Assembly (NCBI GenBank): GCA_030068145.1 | Contig: JAPJBO010000328.1 | Location: 124,001 to 188,000 of the forward strand | DNA: 64,000 bases | Direction: 5' to 3' | Source: Diplonema papillatum | Lineage: Eukaryota > Euglenozoa > Diplonemea > Diplonemida > Diplonemidae | Shown here: one piece after another, positions 8,706 through 19,617 of the stretch | Position numbering within the stretch: the first letter of the stretch is position 1 | Layout of the letters: each line of letters opens with the position of its first letter | The notes under the pieces: model-generated | What the model was told of the DNA's origin: nothing | The model's database searches: none | The model's input: only the letters and a program-made list of their open reading frames with translations | Translations under genes and position numbers: made by a program

Positions 8706-11549
8706 TTAGCGGGAGCACTGCCGGGGACCAGAAACAAAGTCAGAGCAACGCGTTTAGGGGGTGTTCGGGATTGGGTAGGGTGCGGTCGTTTCGGCTACGG
8801 CGTGAAAAGCCGGGAAGTTTCGACGCTATATCTTCGTCCCAGGTTTCGCTCTTGAACGCAGACCAATCCAAAGTCAGGGGGGGGGTACGGAGGGAAATAG
8901 AAAGCGGGCGCTGCTGGGCACCGACGTTCGTCCTCTGCAGGCCAGGGTAACGAAAGACTCGGTCAGCTGCGGTTGAGGCAAGAGGGAGATGAGGCGGGGG
9001 GTGACGTCTCAGTGTCAAAGACTGGCAAATGAAAGAGACTGGTATTCGAACGCTAATCACTAGAGTGAGTCAATCACATTCTGAATCGGAGCAGCACTCC
9101 GCTTTAACTAATCTGGCATGACCTCGCCTCGATAATCTCAACTGGCGGTGTCAACATTCCACGGAAAGGATCGTTCGCGATTCAAGAAGAGGAATGCCGA
9201 TTAGAATGAGTATGAATGACATTACCACATGTCCTCGTGACCACTACAAGAACACGCCGCCACGGTTGCCGCAAGGGCCTCACCCTCTAGTAACATGGGC
9301 CAAGAAGTCAAACATGGTGCAAGACATAAGTAAGCCGTGTTGTTGACGGGGGGGGTTGACGTGGAAATCGGTCATCAAGCAAGCTGTATACAACGAATTT
9401 GCAGCCCTGCTGCAGTGTATTTTTTTTTTTTTTTTTCGACTTAGTCTAAGTGTTCATGCGAGACGATAACACAAAGGGTGGGGAGTGTTGGCTTAATGCT
9501 CGGGCAGAGCCTATGTCTCTTGCACGTTTGATGCTAGCAGGGATGTTAAACAGGGTTTGCCAAGAGGCGTTTTGTGTTTTTTTTCTTCCTGCGATCCAAT
9601 TGCATTTTATCCACTTAAGGACGGAGGATGTCGTTTTCATTTTAGGGGAACAGGGACGTTTTCGTACGTCTTACCAAGGGGCAAGTACGAAATTGGTGCA
9701 AGCCGAGGCTAGTGTGAAGGAGAGTGAAAAAAGAAGGTGAGGGCAGAAGACTCTGTCAGTAGGGAACGAACCCATGGGAGGACTTGGGCGTAAATATTCT
9801 GGCAAACTGCGATGTTGAGTGCGCGGGGTGCTGGGGTATGCGACCCCCCGTTTGACATCCGTTCGCGCGACAGCTCCTCACACTTCAGTCTCTGTTAAAC
9901 GTTTTATTTGTGTGTGCCGGTTGATCGTTTTCCCACGTGTATTGACCCCGTGTCATTTTCAGGTAAGGAATTCTGATCAACCGCCACAACACGCTGCCTA
10001 CGTCTTTTAGCCTGCACAATCCATTGAAGGGCAACCCGCAAGATTGTTAGTACTAAAAAGAAGCACACTCCCTCTGGTGTGCTCGTTTACTCGTTTACTT
10101 TTCTTACTGCCACGTTTCTGTTTCCGACGCTGTTTCCGATCCCGTGGGGCGTACAGTTTGGTGTCTTTCGACCTTTGTTTAAGTGCCTGCGACATTCGTT
10201 TCGTTTAATGCCCCCGTGCTCAAAACAATCAAGGGCACATGGGTGCCCGCCTCTAAAACGTGCACGTGAAATGCACCGGGGAATAAAGGAGTGTTGTGGA
10301 TGGTTTGGGTTCGGACCCCCCGCCCCCCCGTAGGCTTCTCCGTTTCCGGCGACACAAACGGTCTCTCGCGAATCCTCGTCTGGGGACCCGTGCGGCCCGT
10401 GTGGATCACCATCGAGCGGCAGCTGTAAAAGCTGAGCGGCAAGCACGGTGAGAAAGTGAAGGCTGTCATGGACAGCCCAGGGGATTGAAGGCTAGGGCCG
10501 GTTTCCTAGTTTCGGGCCGAAACCGGTTTTGGAGGAAAAGAGAGCAGCTGAGTCGCAGAAAAGAAGGTGGTTTCTTTTTTTTTTTTTTACTATTTCAAAT
10601 CAGGGACTTATACGGGTCTGAGAGATTTGGCGGGAAAGTTGGGAGTGCAGTGGATGAAACTTGGGCAGTTGGGATGTTGCCTTTTGGCAGAAGTTTCCGA
10701 CGCTTCTCGTCCCACGTTGGGCACTGCTGTGTCTTGCTCGCCCAGCCAGGTGTCAACTTGGCAGTCAGAACGCGCTGCGGCAAGAAGATCGGGGTAAAGG
10801 CGTTGGGGCAACAGGGTCTGTTTGTGTTCCAACTGAGAAAGTTAGCCCCGATTAGTTTCCTGGCGCCAGCACCTGCTCCGGTCAATACAAGACAAAAAGG
10901 TGTCGGGGTCTATGTAATCTAGACTTCTCTGCGATTGCAAAATACCCGCACATATGCGTCGATTGGTGTGCGAATCCTCGGAGAGCGAGTTGTTGTCTCA
11001 TGAAGTCGGCTAGAGAGGCAGTCGTGGGTGCGATAACCTGAATATTGGCTGATGATACGCTTTCGGTTTGAGCTACTGACACTTCTCCTTCCTGGCGCAC
11101 TCAAGTATGTCCAGCAGGTTCTGCATTCGGAGCAAAAAACCTCGCACAGCCGATTTCAAACGGTGAGCTTCGGCTATGCGGCCCCTAGTGCAGTCTAACG
11201 AAGCCCGGCGGGTTTGCGGTTTGCGCTGTCGGCACTTGCATGCATGTGTGGTGAATCCTCTAACCGTTCCCTCGCCCCATGCTCATGAGGCATGGCGGCA
11301 TGCCAGGTTTCATGCTCAGCTGGAGCGGAATCAGCTTGATGCACAAACCGGGCAAGATGTGGATCAAGATACTGTCGCAAAAAGCTTCTGATCGGCAGAC
11401 CTTCCAAAAATCAGCCGGCTGAGTATCAGCCGGTCAGTTTTTCAAGAATACTTTTCCGGCTGAATCAGCCGCCTTTTTTCCTTCGCGCGAACCCTGAGGT
11501 AGGACGCCGCCAACGACAATTTTTTAGCACCGACGACGCACCGTCATGA
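8706..11549. other. Gene-poor stretch with short dispersed repeats
   Basis: No coding sequence I can support. GGACCAGAAACAAAGTCAGAG near 8725 is an inverted match to 6645-6675. A 16-base T run lies at about 9421. A short repeat at about 10005-10065 (GCCTGCACAATCCATTG... GTTAGTACTAAAA) matches 24413-24475. At 11395-11470 CAGCCGG occurs several times in a small dyad. The rest is unique-looking. Confidence 0.45.
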
Positions 11550-12756
11550 AACCGCATCTGTTAACGACAAAGCTGCCGCTGCAGAAGCTGAGGGCCATCA
11601 CGGCTGCGGGACAGTAACTGCGAATGAGGTCAAAGCCTGCCTCTCAGAAGATTCGAGTTGGCAGAGTCTTAGGCTGCTCCGGCGGACCCTATGTATCCGC
11701 ATCTGACAGCGACAAGCTTGAGGGCCTTCATGGCTGCGAAGGACAGTCACTGCGAATGAAGCCTAAACCTGCCTCTTAGAAGATTCGTGTTGGCAGAGTC
11801 TTCAGGCTGCTTCGGCGGACCCTATGTAACCGCATCCGTCAGCAACAAGCGTGAGGGTCTATACGGCTGCGAAAGACATTCACTGTATGCTTCGGCGGAC
11901 CCTATGTAACCGCATCCGTCAGCAACAAGCGTGAGGGTCTATACGACTGCGAAAGACATTCACTGTATGCTTCGGCGGACCCTATGTAACCGCATCCGTC
12001 AGCAACAAGCGTGAGGGTCTATACGACTGCGAAAGACATTCACTGTATGCTTCGGCGGACCCTATGTAACCGCATCCGTCAGCAACAAGCGTGAGGGTCT
12101 ATACGACATTCACTGTATGCTTCGGCGGACCCTATGTAACCGCATCCGTCAGCAACAAGCGTGAGGGTCTATACTGTATGCTTCGGCGGACCCTATGTAA
12201 CCGCATCCGTCAGCAACAAGCGTGAGGGTCTATACGACTGCGAAAGACATTCACTGTATGCTTCGGCGGACCCTATGTAACCGCATCCGTCAGCAACAAG
12301 CGTGAGGGTCTATACGGCTGCGAAAGACATTCACTGTATGCTTCGGCGGACCCTATGTAACCGCATCCGTCAGCAACAAGCGTGAGGGTCTATACGACTG
12401 CGAAAGACATTCACTGTATGCTTCGGCGGACCCTAAGTAACCGCATCTGTCAGCGACAAGCTTGAGGGCCTTCATGGCTGCGAAGGACAGTCACTGCGAA
12501 TGAAGCCTAAACCTGCCTCTTAGAAGATTCGTGTTGGCAGAGTCTTCAGGCTGCTTCGGCGGACCCTATGTAACCGCATCCGTCAGCAACAAGCGTGAGG
12601 GTCTATACGGCTGCGAAAGACATTCACTGTATGCTTCGGCGGACCCTTGTAACCGCATCTGGCAGTGACAAGCTTGAGGGCCACACTCACGGCTGCGAAG
12701 GACAGTCACTGCGAATGAGGGCGAAGCCTGCCTCTTAGAAGATTCGAGTGTTGCAG
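11550..12756. repeat. Tandem array derived from the 3' end of the downstream-strand gene at 12757-15102
   Basis: At least nine units of 80 bases (from TATGCTTCGGCGGACCC to GACATTCACTG) fill 11885-12440 with three internally deleted units, flanked by larger ~150-base versions at 11560-11830 and 12430-12756. The unit matches the last ~100 bases of the neighbouring gene plus its 3' flank: compare GGCTGCTTCGGCGGACCC, CGACAAGCT and GGCTGCGAAGGACAGTC, all within 12700-12890. The gene copy has an intact stop codon at 12757, so the array consists of degenerate copies lying 3' of it. Confidence 0.9.
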
Positions 12757-15102
12757 CTACTCGTCGTCCTCTTCTTCAGGCTGCTTCGGCGGACCCCACG
12801 TGTCCGCATCAGTCAGCGACAAGCTGCCGCTGTAGAAGCTTAAAGCCATCACGGTGAGGGGCGTAGGCTGCGAAGGACAGTCGCTCCACGCCAGCCCGGC
12901 TTCCCCCGTCTCCTTGAGGGCGACGCCCCCTCTCGCCGCCGTGACCGGGCACATGGCCGTGATCTCGTCGTCGAAGTAGCACCGGCGCAGGATGTGCGGC
13001 AGGTCGTTGCAGGCCGTGTCGTCGTGCTCGTCGTGGGGGTCGTCCACGGGCTTCGGTTGGGCGGAGGCGAGGGTCGACTGGAAGGAAAGGGACGGCACGT
13101 GCCACACGAACAGGTCGAAGTTCTCCATGAAAGTGTACAGCGACGATTCCGCGATGGCAAGCTGACGGATGGATTGCGGAGCGCTCGTGCTGGGGCACAT
13201 GGCGAGGACGACGCCGGAGGACGAATTGAAGATGCGGACCTCCCCTTCGGAGTTGCCGACGAGCAACACCGGAACGTGCGCACACGCCGTGCGCAGTGCG
13301 GTGACGTGTCCGTACGTGTGGTCCCGCGTGCAGAACCACAGCTCGTCGGCTTCCCTCCCCGCGCAGCTGTCGGCCGCGGGGAACGGCGGGAGCGCCTTCA
13401 GCGCGCCGGGCTTCGCCCGGCGCTGGGCGAGGGGAGAGCGGGGTTGGAGCCCGTTGACGAAGGGGGACGCAAAGACGCGGACCATCGCCTCCTTGAAGTT
13501 GGCCATGAACAGGTGCGAGCTGAAGGGGCAGAACGCCAAGTCGGTCGATTGGAGGGGGCGCTCGCTGAGGATGACCTCCTTTTTGACGCCGAACCCAGGG
13601 TCCCCGGCCTTCGCGGAAAGCGGGATCCGAACCTGCACCAGCGTGCAGCTTGCGCCCCTGTCCGCCGCAACGCACACCGCGACGTGCGTCCGCTTCCCCA
13701 TGAACACCGCATGAGTCGGATGGGTGAGCGGGTCCAGCGTCACCAGGCGCTCGTTGTCGAGCGAGAACCCCTTCTTGTCCCGACCTTCTTCCACGGTCGC
13801 CACCAGCAGGTACCCTCCCGGTGCCAACTTCCCCGCGGCATCTGCCTTCGCCCTGGCCCCGGAGCTCACCCTCCGCATCCTCCGTACACTCGCGGGCGCC
13901 GGCCTTCTGCCGGCGCCCCGCCCTCCTGCCCGGGGCGCTGCCTTCGCGGGGGGTGCTGCTGTTTCCGGGGCTTTTTCGCGGGGTGTGTCGCCGGTGCGGA
14001 CCGTCGCGTGGATGCCTAGGACGACTGAAAACACCTTCCCGTCGGGGGTGACGTGCGCCGCCGCGCACATGATCTCTAGCGCTGGGTACTGCTCGAAGAA
14101 GCTGTGCAGGATGGGGCCGGGTACGACCGCGCCCTTCAGCCGGAACGCGTCGAAAATGCGCAGCGGCGCTTTGTCCGCGTCCGGCAGCGTCGGGACGACG
14201 AGGCAGTGCTGCGGCGCAGCGAGCCAAGCGCCGCTCTCGAGGAGGTGCGACGACCTGTTTTGATACCCGTCGTCGCCTTCGAACTCCGCCATGCCCAGCA
14301 GCCCCAGCATCTTCGGCGGCGACGGCTCGCTGTACGCGGGGAGCGCCGCCTCCACGTTAAAAGTGGGCGCAGGCCCGTGCTTGACCATGTCGAGAAGATC
14401 CCTCCCGGAGCCCGTTTTCTTCACTGCCTGCCCGGCGTTGCTCGTGCTCCATCCAACCGACACATGGAAGTCCACGTCAATGCCCCAAAGGTAGATACTG
14501 TGCCTGTGGACGGTGCCTTCCGTCAGCAAGTCGAGAAGCCCCCGCTTCGCAAGTGGCACCCACGCCGAGCTTTTCTCCTGCGACGACTCATCGTCTTCAT
14601 CGCCCGGAGTGTCGTCGTTCGACGGGCTATCCACATTCACCCCGTCGGGCTGCTTCGCATGCCCTTTGTAGTTTCGCAAGAGCTGCTGAAAGCCCTCCCG
14701 GAGGATGTCCACTGCGCTGTCATCCCTGCCGGGAGGTCCCATGGACATGCTGAGTGACAGGCGGTCTACATCCTTCAGCCCTTGTGTCACCCTCGTGTCG
14801 GGTATCTGGCCCTCGGTCTCCATAAGGTTCTGCGCGATGAGCAACGAGTCGGGCGTCACGTTCGACGGCGAGAGCCCGAGCGCCCGGCAGAGGTCGTTGC
14901 AGACGTGGGCGGAGAAGAACATTTTGAACCCCTCGCGGCCCAGGTCGCCGGCGCCCCAGCGCTGCTTCGTGCCGTGCATTTGCGGGTCGGTGAACACGTA
15001 GCCGCTCGACTTCTCGACGCCTTGAATGTCGGCTATCATGTCGGTGCCGCCTGTGCGTGGGGTCGTTGTTATTGGCGCTGGTTTCGAGGGATAAGGAAAC
15101 AT
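12757..15102 (-). CDS. Large intronless protein with WD40-like beta-propeller features
   Basis: One open frame of 781 codons from an ATG at 15102. GC-rich coding composition and the absence of long rival frames with domains support it. Residues 1-330 are acidic and mixed, with a Ser/Asp/Glu-rich linker near 150-175. A basic Ala/Pro/Arg linker (about 385-420) follows. The C-terminal half contains repeated strand-like units typical of a degenerate propeller: VPVLLVGNSEGEVRIFNSSSG, SSLYTFMENFDLFVWHVPS, and LVTLDPLTHPTHAVFMGKR. It ends in an acidic tail, EEEDDE. I do not recognise a named family. The gene is probably a scaffold-type protein, but that is inference. Its last ~35 codons are the source of, or derived from, the array at 11550-12756. 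No signal peptide or membrane segment is visible. Confidence 0.75.
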   Translation of the reverse strand: MFPYPSKPAPITTTPRTGGTDMIADIQGVEKSSGYVFTDPQMHGTKQRWGAGDLGREGFKMFFSAHVCNDLCRALGLSPSNVTPDSLLIAQNLMETEGQIPDTRVTQGLKDVDRLSLSMSMGPPGRDDSAVDILREGFQQLLRNYKGHAKQPDGVNVDSPSNDDTPGDEDDESSQEKSSAWVPLAKRGLLDLLTEGTVHRHSIYLWGIDVDFHVSVGWSTSNAGQAVKKTGSGRDLLDMVKHGPAPTFNVEAALPAYSEPSPPKMLGLLGMAEFEGDDGYQNRSSHLLESGAWLAAPQHCLVVPTLPDADKAPLRIFDAFRLKGAVVPGPILHSFFEQYPALEIMCAAAHVTPDGKVFSVVLGIHATVRTGDTPREKAPETAAPPAKAAPRAGGRGAGRRPAPASVRRMRRVSSGARAKADAAGKLAPGGYLLVATVEEGRDKKGFSLDNERLVTLDPLTHPTHAVFMGKRTHVAVCVAADRGASCTLVQVRIPLSAKAGDPGFGVKKEVILSERPLQSTDLAFCPFSSHLFMANFKEAMVRVFASPFVNGLQPRSPLAQRRAKPGALKALPPFPAADSCAGREADELWFCTRDHTYGHVTALRTACAHVPVLLVGNSEGEVRIFNSSSGVVLAMCPSTSAPQSIRQLAIAESSLYTFMENFDLFVWHVPSLSFQSTLASAQPKPVDDPHDEHDDTACNDLPHILRRCYFDDEITAMCPVTAARGGVALKETGEAGLAWSDCPSQPTPLTVMALSFYSGSLSLTDADTWGPPKQPEEEDDE

Positions 15103-15154
15103 TGGAAATATTTTTGCGGTGGTCTCCGCTGGCCCGGTAGTTTGTTGCTACCGC

Positions 15155-15216
15155 CAACTTCTAGACTGTTTTCCTGTAGTAAGCGGTCGGTTTTTTGAAG
15201 TCTCCGTTGGACTTGT
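15155..15216 (-). promoter_or_regulatory. Shared 5'-flank motif upstream of the gene starting at 15102
   Basis: TTCTAGACTGTTTTCC (about 55-70 bases before the ATG) is followed by GCGGTCGGTTTTTTGAAG and TCTCCGTTGGAC (about 80-115 bases before). Both blocks are shared with the genes at 504 and 6370. Recurrence at similar distance from unrelated genes argues for a core promoter or 5' UTR signal. Confidence 0.45.
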
Positions 15217-15983
15217 GAGGCGGGGGGTGGAAATGTTTCTTGGGTTTGAAGAGCGCGTGGTGCTTGCACCACTGAGGCCAGGTTATTTAACCGCGGATTT
15301 AGTGAAGGATTGTTCAGGAAACGGTCGCGAGCGAAACCCGACCAGGTAACGACCATTTCACTGTCTTCTTTGTTTTGTGATGCGAACATCACGAGGTGCT
15401 GTCCGAAGACACCGCCCACGTGAGCACTGTTAAGCATTGAGTTCTTTTAAGTACATGAACCACGTGGATTAACATGCACATGTTAAGCAGCGGTTGCCAG
15501 ATACTCCCGTAGCACCTATTCACGGGTTTGCAGGGGTAAAAAGGAAGGGGGGGTTTTCCTTTTGTGTTGTTAGAGCAGGGTCTGGGCAGTGTGTTTTCAT
15601 TCCTTTTCGTACTTTGTGTCGCTTTTGCTTTACTGTTTACTGTCACATGTGGTTGCGCATCCGTATAACTTCGTTTTTAGCGTATGTGACGGACTCCACT
15701 TCTTTTACACTCGTTCACTTCTCTTCTCACTACTGTACGTACTCTTTCACTCTTTTTCTCACTTTGGCTAGCCTGTGTGTGGGGGGGGGAAATCTTAGTG
15801 CAGTGTTCAAGCAGAGCACTGCCTCTCATGCATGGTTGATGCTAGCATCAAGTCTTCTTCGAGGAAGATGATGTCTAGGAAAGGGATGCAAAATAGAAAG
15901 AGGTAAAAAGGGGAGTGTACGGCTCCCAAAGTGGGGTATGAAACCTTGAGGGACTAGCCCCCCTGTGTTTTTCGTAACAACAA
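15217..15983. other. Non-coding stretch with a short dispersed repeat
   Basis: No gene recognised. AATCTTAGTGCAGTGTTCAAG at about 15790, followed by GATGCTAGCATCAAGTCTTC near 15838, is repeated at about 16370-16440. Looser relatives occur near 9490-9540 and 43600-43640, so this is another low-copy dispersed family of about 90 bases. Confidence 0.5.
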
Positions 15984-16169
15984 CTAATTGTAAACACGAA
16001 AGAAAACGCTGGCAGCGTGTTTGGGAGAAGATTAGCCTACCGATCATATTCACTCACTATCACTCACTAACAGGCTAATCCTCCCCCGGCACGTACAAAC
16101 AAAACATGGCACTAACTCGGACTGACATCCTCGAGGGAGAAGTCGAATGGGGTGTTATCCCCGTCGTGA
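15984..16169 (+). pseudogene. Inverted copy of the promoter and first 20 codons of the zinc-binding gene at 25401-25925
   Basis: This plus-strand segment matches the minus strand of 25862-26045, including the 5' flank with the dyad GATTAGCCT...AGGCTAATC, the ATG at about 16105 and the codons MALTRTDILEGEVEWG. The match ends at CCCCGTCGTGA. Here the sequence continues GTGAGTTAC, a textbook splice donor in phase 0 after the valine codon, while the other copy continues as coding. Either this is a 5' exon of a relative with an intron, or a fragment created by local duplication. No downstream exon is recognisable, so I treat it as a fragment. Confidence 0.65.
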
Positions 16170-16665
16170 GTTACTAAGAATCCCAGTTGCGGCACAACTG
16201 CACCTTTATGTGCCCGACAGGGTGCACCTCTCTGTGGTTGTCACTACCGTCCACCACAGAGACTGTCCCGGGGAGCAAAAGAGCCATGCGAAGAAGGCGA
16301 GTGTTGGGGTACTGTAGCAGTGTGCGGGGATCATTCAAGAACACTTGGCAGTAATCTGCGCGGTGGGGAGAAATCTTAGTGCAGTATTTAGGCAGAATCT
16401 TGCCCCCTATGTATGTTTGACGCTGTCATCAAGTCTTCTTCGCGGGAACGCGGAGTATTGTTTTCTTCGTGCGGTCGATGATACACGTCGTTCTGATGTC
16501 TGGCGATTTTTTCTAATTGCTTTTGCTTGTGTTCCCTTGTGGATCTCTAACGTTCTGCTTTCAACAAATTCTTCCTCTTTTGGGGGACAATCCCCACTCA
16601 CCGATTAGGTTGTCGTTTCTTTTTTTCGCTTTGCTTCTTTCGTTGTCGACTACTTCTTTCTTAGC
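16170..16665. other. Non-coding; second copy of the AATCTTAGTGCAG repeat
   Basis: Holds the 16370-16445 copy of the dispersed repeat described at 15790. Otherwise T-rich DNA without a supported gene. Confidence 0.45.
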
Positions 16666-16850
16666 GGTGTGATCCGGTGGCCTTACTCGGCTGTACAAGA
16701 GGGTGCACTCGGGAAGTACTTGAGAAGTTCACGGGAAGTACTAAATGCAGAAGATTGTCAGAAATCGCCGTTTTACCCTATTTGGGGTGTACATGGGAAG
16801 TATTTGGGAAGTTCTTTAATAAGTTCATGGGATGTTAAGTGGATCACACC
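16666..16850. mobile_element. Short inverted-repeat element (MITE-like), 185 bp
   Basis: Perfect 10-base terminal inverted repeats GGTGTGATCC (16666) and GGATCACACC (16841-16850) enclose a non-coding interior with repeated GGGAAGTA and AAGTTCATGGG phrases. I see no clear target duplication and no second copy in the window. Confidence 0.55.
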
Positions 16851-16885
16851 ATTATAGTATGGTGATTTTAGGATTTTTTTCTTCA

Positions 16886-17100
16886 GTTGACGATTTCCCA
16901 AACTAAAGCATCAAGGCGTGGCGCACCTTGGGGCTTGGGGTTTGCGCTGAACACAAGCTCGTCGAGACCGTCAGCCACAGGGCAGAGCGGACGGAGTTGT
17001 AGCACTGTGCTGCCTCCGACTCAAGCTTTGCAAACTGTGATTGACCGTCACGTTCCTGGACCAGGTGCGGCTCTTCTCTTCTCTCCTTATTTTCTTCTTT
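16886..17100 (+). repeat. Dispersed repeat family D, partial copy
   Basis: Matches the right two thirds of the full-length copy at 6671 (from AAACTAAAGCATCAAGGCG to the T-rich tail). It lies about 60 bases inside the predicted intron of the alpha-kinase gene, in antisense orientation to it. Confidence 0.75.
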
Positions 17101-17163
17101 CTTTTTCTTCGTTGTCGACGAATTCTTCCTTCGGTAGGATCTTTTTCAGATGACGTGGCATAC

Positions 17164-17725
17164 CGGAAACTTCATAGGTGAAGTGCGAGAAGGCCAAGGG
17201 CGTGAGCTGCATGTCGCGAGAGACGAACGTCGTGTTGCTCGTCCACTTCTTGTACGTGCCCGCGATCAGAGGCTCGGCGGCGCCGTACAGCTGCTCGGTG
17301 AACCGCTTGGGAAGCGATTCGTCGCGGACGGCTTTCTGCGAAGAATCCTTCAGGTGCACGACGCTGGCTGGGAGGAAGTGGACCTCCTTGGGCGGTTTCC
17401 GCTCGTTGTACATCCCCGCGTATAGCCCGGCTTCGTGCTGGATGCGCACGTCGGTGAAGCAGTCGATTTTGGCCTCTTGTGCCGTCCGCTTCTCGCGGAA
17501 GAACTTGAGGACGAACATGTCGAGCCCCGGCCCGTCCTCTTTCGGCACCGCCATCTTGTGCACGGAGCGGAACGCGCCCTTCCCGAGAGGGTTGGGCGCC
17601 AGGCGCACGGCGACCGTCTTGCAGCGGAAGGCGGGGATCTCGTTGTCCTCCACGTCGAACCACTGCACGTTGACCAGCGGCCACTCCTCCGGGTTTTCCT
17701 CCACCGGCATGGTCTTCTTTTTCAT
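17164..17725 (-). CDS. Alpha-kinase (MHCK/eEF2K type), first exon
   Basis: From the ATG at 17725 the frame encodes the N-terminal half of an atypical alpha-kinase domain. NPLGKGAFRSVHKM (about 47-60) is the glycine-rich start with the family arginine. FVLKFFREK (about 72-80) carries the ATP-binding lysine. EPLIAGTYKKWTSNTTFV (about 150-167) and LTPLAFSHFTYEVSG (about 174-188) match the hallmark PQAFSHFTYE segment. The family then needs the DLQGV, zinc-site and C-lobe parts, which are absent. Instead the codon for Gly is split by CCG|GTATGC, a good splice donor at 17163, so the gene continues in another exon. I cannot find that exon in the ~1.5 kb downstream, which holds repeats only. The open frame reads on to a stop at 17087. 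Either a long intron or a truncated gene. Confidence 0.7.
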
Positions 17726-17762
17726 CTTTGCCCCTCTTTTTGCAGCTTCCTGACGTATTTTT

Positions 17763-17781
17763 TCGGTGTGTGAAGGACTCC
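17763..17781 (-). promoter_or_regulatory. Variant of the shared 5'-flank motif, upstream of the alpha-kinase exon
   Basis: TCGGTGTGTGAAGGACTCC lies about 40 bases before the ATG at 17725. It aligns with TCGGTTTTTTGAAGTCTCC before the gene at 15102 with a one-base gap. Position and similarity make it a fourth candidate for the same promoter signal, weaker than the others. Confidence 0.3.
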
Positions 17782-17862
17782 AAATCGCGAAGAAATGCGT
17801 AGTTTTGTTTTATTCTGATACTTGTTTGCTGTCGACATAGCTCTTTATCCTACGAGAGAAAA

Positions 17863-17953
17863 GTCGTTTTCTTGCACTCGGGTTTTCCAGATTGCCACGA
17901 GAGCCCGTAGGGCTCTCGTGGCAATCTGGAAAACCCGAGTGCAAGAAAACGAC
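17863..17953. repeat. Perfect 44-bp inverted repeat with a 3-base loop
   Basis: The left arm runs from GTCGTTTTCTTGCAC at 17863 to GAGAGCCC at 17906. The loop is GTA. The right arm 17910-17953 is its exact reverse complement. I checked the whole arm and found no mismatch. The nine-base phrase GACATAGCT lies outside each arm in the same orientation. Such a perfect cruciform is either very young or an artefact of assembly or amplification. Confidence 0.95.
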
Positions 17954-19219
17954 GTTCTCGAGTGAAGGACATAGCTTTACTGCCGGTCCACTGATCTGCA
18001 TCACGAGAGGGCTAGGTGGGGGGATGCCGAAAGCGAAAAAGGATGTCGTGGCGCAAGCTAAACTTGCTTTACAGTCTGCGGGAATGCTGCTGCGCAGTCG
18101 TCAAGCCACCCAAGAACCAGGTGGTTGGGGGGGGGTGTCGTTGGACGGGAAGAAACCACCTTGTCCAGACAAGCTTATTTCCGTAAGTCCCCTGGACGGG
18201 TATTTTCATCTTGCCCCTACGCAATGTAAGTGATAGGTTTACCCTGGATGGTTTGATTCCTTCTTCGTTCTTTCTTGCAGTCATGACCAAGAAGTATTCC
18301 GCAGACTTTACGTCAGCGAACACAAAAGGCGCAGACAGACCAGTAAGCAGAATTCCCTGAGGACCTACTAGGCGGAGGCACACAGATACAGATTGCTGGG
18401 CACCCTGCTAGGGACTTACGGCCGTCTTTACTGCAGAAAAGCAGCCCTAGAGATGCAGAAAAGTCGGGTGACAGGCCGTAAACTTGTTTTGTGTTGAGGT
18501 GTCATTCAGATGTAAATCTAAAGCCGCCCACGTCAAATTTTGTTAAACTTTAAGCAGCGGCTGCCAAAAACTTGCCGTGACACCTATGAGCACAGTAAGT
18601 AGGAAAGAAGAACAGTTGTTTTAAAAAAGAAATGGGGGTAGGTGATATTTTTCGACCCTCGTAGCTCGCTGGGTCAGGCGCGCCAGGTAGGTGCTGGGCT
18701 AATTTCGGTCTGGGCTTGGGCTTTGCAGTCCTTCCGAATTCCCTTCATGCACACCCGCACCAAACTGGTTAGCGAACGGGTTGCCGGACCTTGTTGTTGT
18801 CACGCCACAATGGCGGTATTTGAGTACGTTCTGGGAATTCTGTTCTTGTGTTTGTGGGATGTTTCATGCCGACAGAGGAATAGCGAGCGTCATCAAACCT
18901 CTTTTCCAAGCGAACAGAGGTTGCAAGGCACTGCAGAAACTGAGGGTCCCTAGGGATCGACGGTAAGCATAAATTTCACTCCATACGTAAACCCCCGTTT
19001 CCACTTTTCGCAAACGCCGGAATCGCGATCACCTGTTCTTCCGATGGGACCCCCTTTTCTCGAGCTTGGGAGTTAGCAACGCACAAGGGTTAGGCCACAG
19101 AATCGACAGCCGCGGATCAACTTGAAGGTCAGTGCTGCATACTCCAACGGCACGTGCAGCAGGCACCTCACTTTTGAGAAGATAGAGCTGGCTCCGCCGT
19201 TGGTACAGCATACTTGAGA
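17954..19219. other. Non-coding stretch, no gene recognised
   Basis: Short open frames on both strands, none with a recognisable domain. AAGCAGCGGCTGCCA at about 18551 resembles AAGCAGCGGTTGCCAG at about 15485 with its flanks (a loose dispersed repeat). Nothing else stands out. Confidence 0.4.
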
Positions 19220-19430
19220 GCGGCCCAACCAGCCTGCCCCTGAAGAGGTTCCAACGGGATCCAGGTTGAAAGTGGCCACCGGGCCTGCTCCTGGAGAGGT
19301 CCAACCGGATCTACCCAGGCGAAAGCGGCCAACCAGCCTGCTCCTGAAGAGGTCCAAGAGGATCTTCCCGGGTTGAATGTGGCCAGCCAGCCTGCACCCG
19401 AAGAGGTCCACCAAGATCTTAGCCAGCGTG
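19220..19430. repeat. ~53-bp tandem repeat, four units
   Basis: Units contain GCCTGCTCCTGAAGAGGTCC followed by a variable linker and GCGGCCAACCA. They recur at about 19236, 19287, 19339 and 19391 with moderate divergence. This creates a long minus-strand open frame that I consider meaningless. Confidence 0.7.
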
Positions 19431-19617
19431 GCTTTCGGGTATGGTAGCCCACTGGTAGCTGCACTGCATTGCAACCTAGAGACACGAGGGTTGCAAACGG
19501 GAGAGAAACGCGGCGTGAACGAGCGCACGGGAACGCTAACGGCAGTGAGTCGGGTACAGTACACAAAAGGGCAATACACAAAGCCATACGCCAGCCGGAT
19601 CGCACTGCGATGCCGAC

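Noticed and set aside
12994-14019. Plus-strand frame of 341 codons opposite the propeller-like gene
   Set aside because: Antisense shadow in GC-rich coding DNA; no domain, Arg-rich composition.
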